Assembly: GCA_012960505.1 (NCBI GenBank)
Contig: DUBC01000016.1
Span: forward strand, 1-64,000
Length of the DNA stretch: 64,000 nucleotides
Origin: Verrucomicrobiales bacterium
GTDB lineage: Bacteria > Verrucomicrobiota > Verrucomicrobiia > Verrucomicrobiales > DEV007
Reading direction: 5' to 3'
Within the stretch, counting starts at the first letter, position 1; every line of letters starts with the position of its first letter. The notes under the pieces were generated by a model that worked only from the letters and a program-made list of their open reading frames with translations, was not told the origin of the DNA and did no database searches. Shown here one piece after another: positions 62,642-64,000 of this stretch. A program made the position numbers and the translations under genes.

Positions 62642-63520
62642 TTAATTAATAATTGCTTCTGTCATTAGCATGGCATCCAAGTTTTGCTTTACAGAATGAA
62701 CCCTAAATAGGGTAGCGCCCTGTTCTCGACAGTATGAAGTTAACGCGACTGTTGGCCATTCTCTTTCATTGATATCATCATTTTCTAGGATTTTACCTAT
62801 GAATGTCTTACGTGATGCGCCAATAAGTAGAGGCCTTTTAATTTTAGTGATTTGAGGAATTGACCTGATCAACTCCAGATTGTGTTCCAGACTCTTGCCA
62901 AATCCGATCCCTGGATCAACGATGATGCGTTCTCGACTAATACCTTCAGATTCACAAAGGGCGATCTGCTCATTTAAAAATGTGATTACTTCGGCAGTTA
63001 CATTACTATAATTTGGTGATATTTGCATTGTGCGAGGGTTTCCTGCCATGTGCATTATTACAATGCCACATTTCGATTCTGCGGCGACCTTACGCATTGC
63101 TGGATCGGAGAACCCAGTCACATCATTTATAATATCTGCTCCTGCTGCGAGCCCAGCTTCTGCTACTTCGGCTTTTGAAGTATCAATTGAAATTAATGTT
63201 TTTGGAGAACGGATCTCCACAAATTTCTCTACGACTGGCAGAATTCTATTGAGCTCTTCCTTAACGGATACCTTTTCTGCGCCTGGCCTTGTAGATTCTC
63301 CTCCGAAGTCAATGATGGAGGCTCCTTCATTTTCGAGCTCAATAGCTCGTTGAATAGCAGCTTCACTAGATTCAAACAGTCCACCATCTGAAAAAGAGTC
63401 AGGAGTTGTGTTAATGATACCCATGATTATTCCCCGTTTGCTGAGATCATAGCTTTTTCCTCTGATAGACCAAGGATCTGGCTTTTCTGGAGCATTGGAA
63501 CTTGCCGGGTAAAGTTGCAT
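62642..63520 (-). CDS. folP: Dihydropteroate synthase
   Basis: The 292-residue product condenses p-aminobenzoate with dihydropterin pyrophosphate in folate synthesis. Motifs are MGIINTTPDSFSDGG, IIDFGGESTRPGAEKV, ISIDTSKAEVAEAGLAAGADIINDVTGF, VIMHMAGNPRTMQ and IIVDPGIGFGKSLEHN. It is the first gene of the run into cdaA and glmM. Its start is only 36 nt from the divergent ORF at 63557. Confidence 0.97.
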   Translation of the reverse strand: MQLYPASSNAPEKPDPWSIRGKSYDLSKRGIIMGIINTTPDSFSDGGLFESSEAAIQRAIELENEGASIIDFGGESTRPGAEKVSVKEELNRILPVVEKFVEIRSPKTLISIDTSKAEVAEAGLAAGADIINDVTGFSDPAMRKVAAESKCGIVIMHMAGNPRTMQISPNYSNVTAEVITFLNEQIALCESEGISRERIIVDPGIGFGKSLEHNLELIRSIPQITKIKRPLLIGASRKTFIGKILENDDINEREWPTVALTSYCREQGATLFRVHSVKQNLDAMLMTEAIIN

Positions 63521-63556
63521 GTTATAATCTTATATGAATTCCCGATCCCTCAAACG

Positions 63557-64000
63557 ATGAAAAAAATATCCGTGCCAGCTGTTTTATTAATGGTTATTCT
63601 GATCTTATCACAGGCAATTCAGTCCGAAGTATATTCTTATGATGGGGCTGACCAAATTTCAAGAACGGTAGTTCACAAGGATGGAACATATACCACTACT
63701 CAAAGAGACCGAGACACCAGGATACTCGTAAGGGAAACAAAAAAACGTAATAATACTTTAATAATGAGAAGTGAATTTGTACTTGATGTGAAAGGAAGGG
63801 AACGTAAAGGGCGCGTTTATGATGGACAAAATAATCTTCTCTTCATCAGTGAATTTGTATACGACAATGATGAGCTGATTGAAGAGAGAGTCTTTGACTC
63901 AAAGGGCAAAGTCGTTAGGCGATTGTTATATAAGGTAAAAGTTGTGAGCAAACTTGATGGGCGTTCAAGGCCGGCATTAGTATCCTATCAGAATGGGAAG
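63557..64000 (+). CDS. Putative secreted protein, truncated by the window edge
   Basis: 148 codons are open to the end of the window. The start ATG is followed by a signal peptide (MKKISVPAVLLMVILILSQAIQS). The visible part is polar and beta-rich with repeated GR and DG turns (VYDGQNNLLFISEFVYDNDELIEERVFDSKGKVVRRLLY), which loosely resembles antitoxin-like YwqK or MORN-type repeats. I do not assign a family. Confidence 0.6.
   Translation, partial: MKKISVPAVLLMVILILSQAIQSEVYSYDGADQISRTVVHKDGTYTTTQRDRDTRILVRETKKRNNTLIMRSEFVLDVKGRERKGRVYDGQNNLLFISEFVYDNDELIEERVFDSKGKVVRRLLYKVKVVSKLDGRSRPALVSYQNGK

Overview
The window looks like a stretch of a Verrucomicrobiota chromosome of fairly low G+C, plausibly a marine or aquatic lineage. 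Three things support this: two DUF1549/DUF1553 plus DUF1501 gene pairs (a Planctomycetes/Verrucomicrobia signature), a GbsR-type regulator with a NusG paralogue ahead of an exopolysaccharide cluster with an exosortase, and a perfect TGTTC-N4-GAACA box (the LexA motif I recall for Verrucomicrobia) in front of recN. No rRNA, tRNA, CRISPR array, transposase or integrase was recognised.

Layout. 1-3284: an FG-GAP/ASPIC lipoprotein fused to a thioredoxin domain, split by one in-frame TGA. 3461-13072: secreted catabolic or cell-surface genes (two DUF1549/DUF1501 pairs, a PQQ-type beta-propeller, a glutamine amidotransferase). 13132-19007: an orphan gene, P-II (glnB), a lipoprotein and dnaE. 19070-36425: a rightward exopolysaccharide operon opened by a GbsR-like regulator and a NusG/RfaH-like antiterminator. 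An ops-like element (GGCGGTAGCTTG) lies just before the first biosynthetic gene; then come WecG/TagA, Wzx, WecB, glycosyltransferases, a methyltransferase, two Wzy/WaaL-like proteins, a giant beta-helix/TSP3 protein and a Stealth phosphotransferase. Facing it (36445-39065) are FkbM, EpsI-like and exosortase genes. 39247-42503: prs-rplY-pth-rpsF-ssb. 42558-50481: xseA, an enoyl-reductase-like gene, an esterase/SMP-30 pair, recN, a metallo-hydrolase and an SHD1/LRR protein. 50559-55323: a GH99-like hydrolase, then a four-gene leftward operon of DUF4266 lipoprotein, Ig-type protein with an ApbE flavinylation motif, DUF3570 outer-membrane barrel and ApbE. 55522-64000: a TIGR03790 protein, HU, RNase HIII/MutY, and folP-cdaA-glmM-bioD, ending in a truncated secreted ORF.

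How the parts work together. The exopolysaccharide region carries its own regulatory pair (GbsR, NusG paralogue) and probably its own RNA polymerase loading site. The exosortase/EpsI genes suggest that surface proteins are sorted in concert with the polysaccharide, but no target with a PEP-CTERM-like tail was seen in the window. The ApbE operon reads as a small flavin-based redox module at the cell envelope. The folP-cdaA-glmM segment joins cyclic-di-AMP synthesis to cell-wall precursor synthesis. All functional calls rest on motif recognition by eye; no database search was run.
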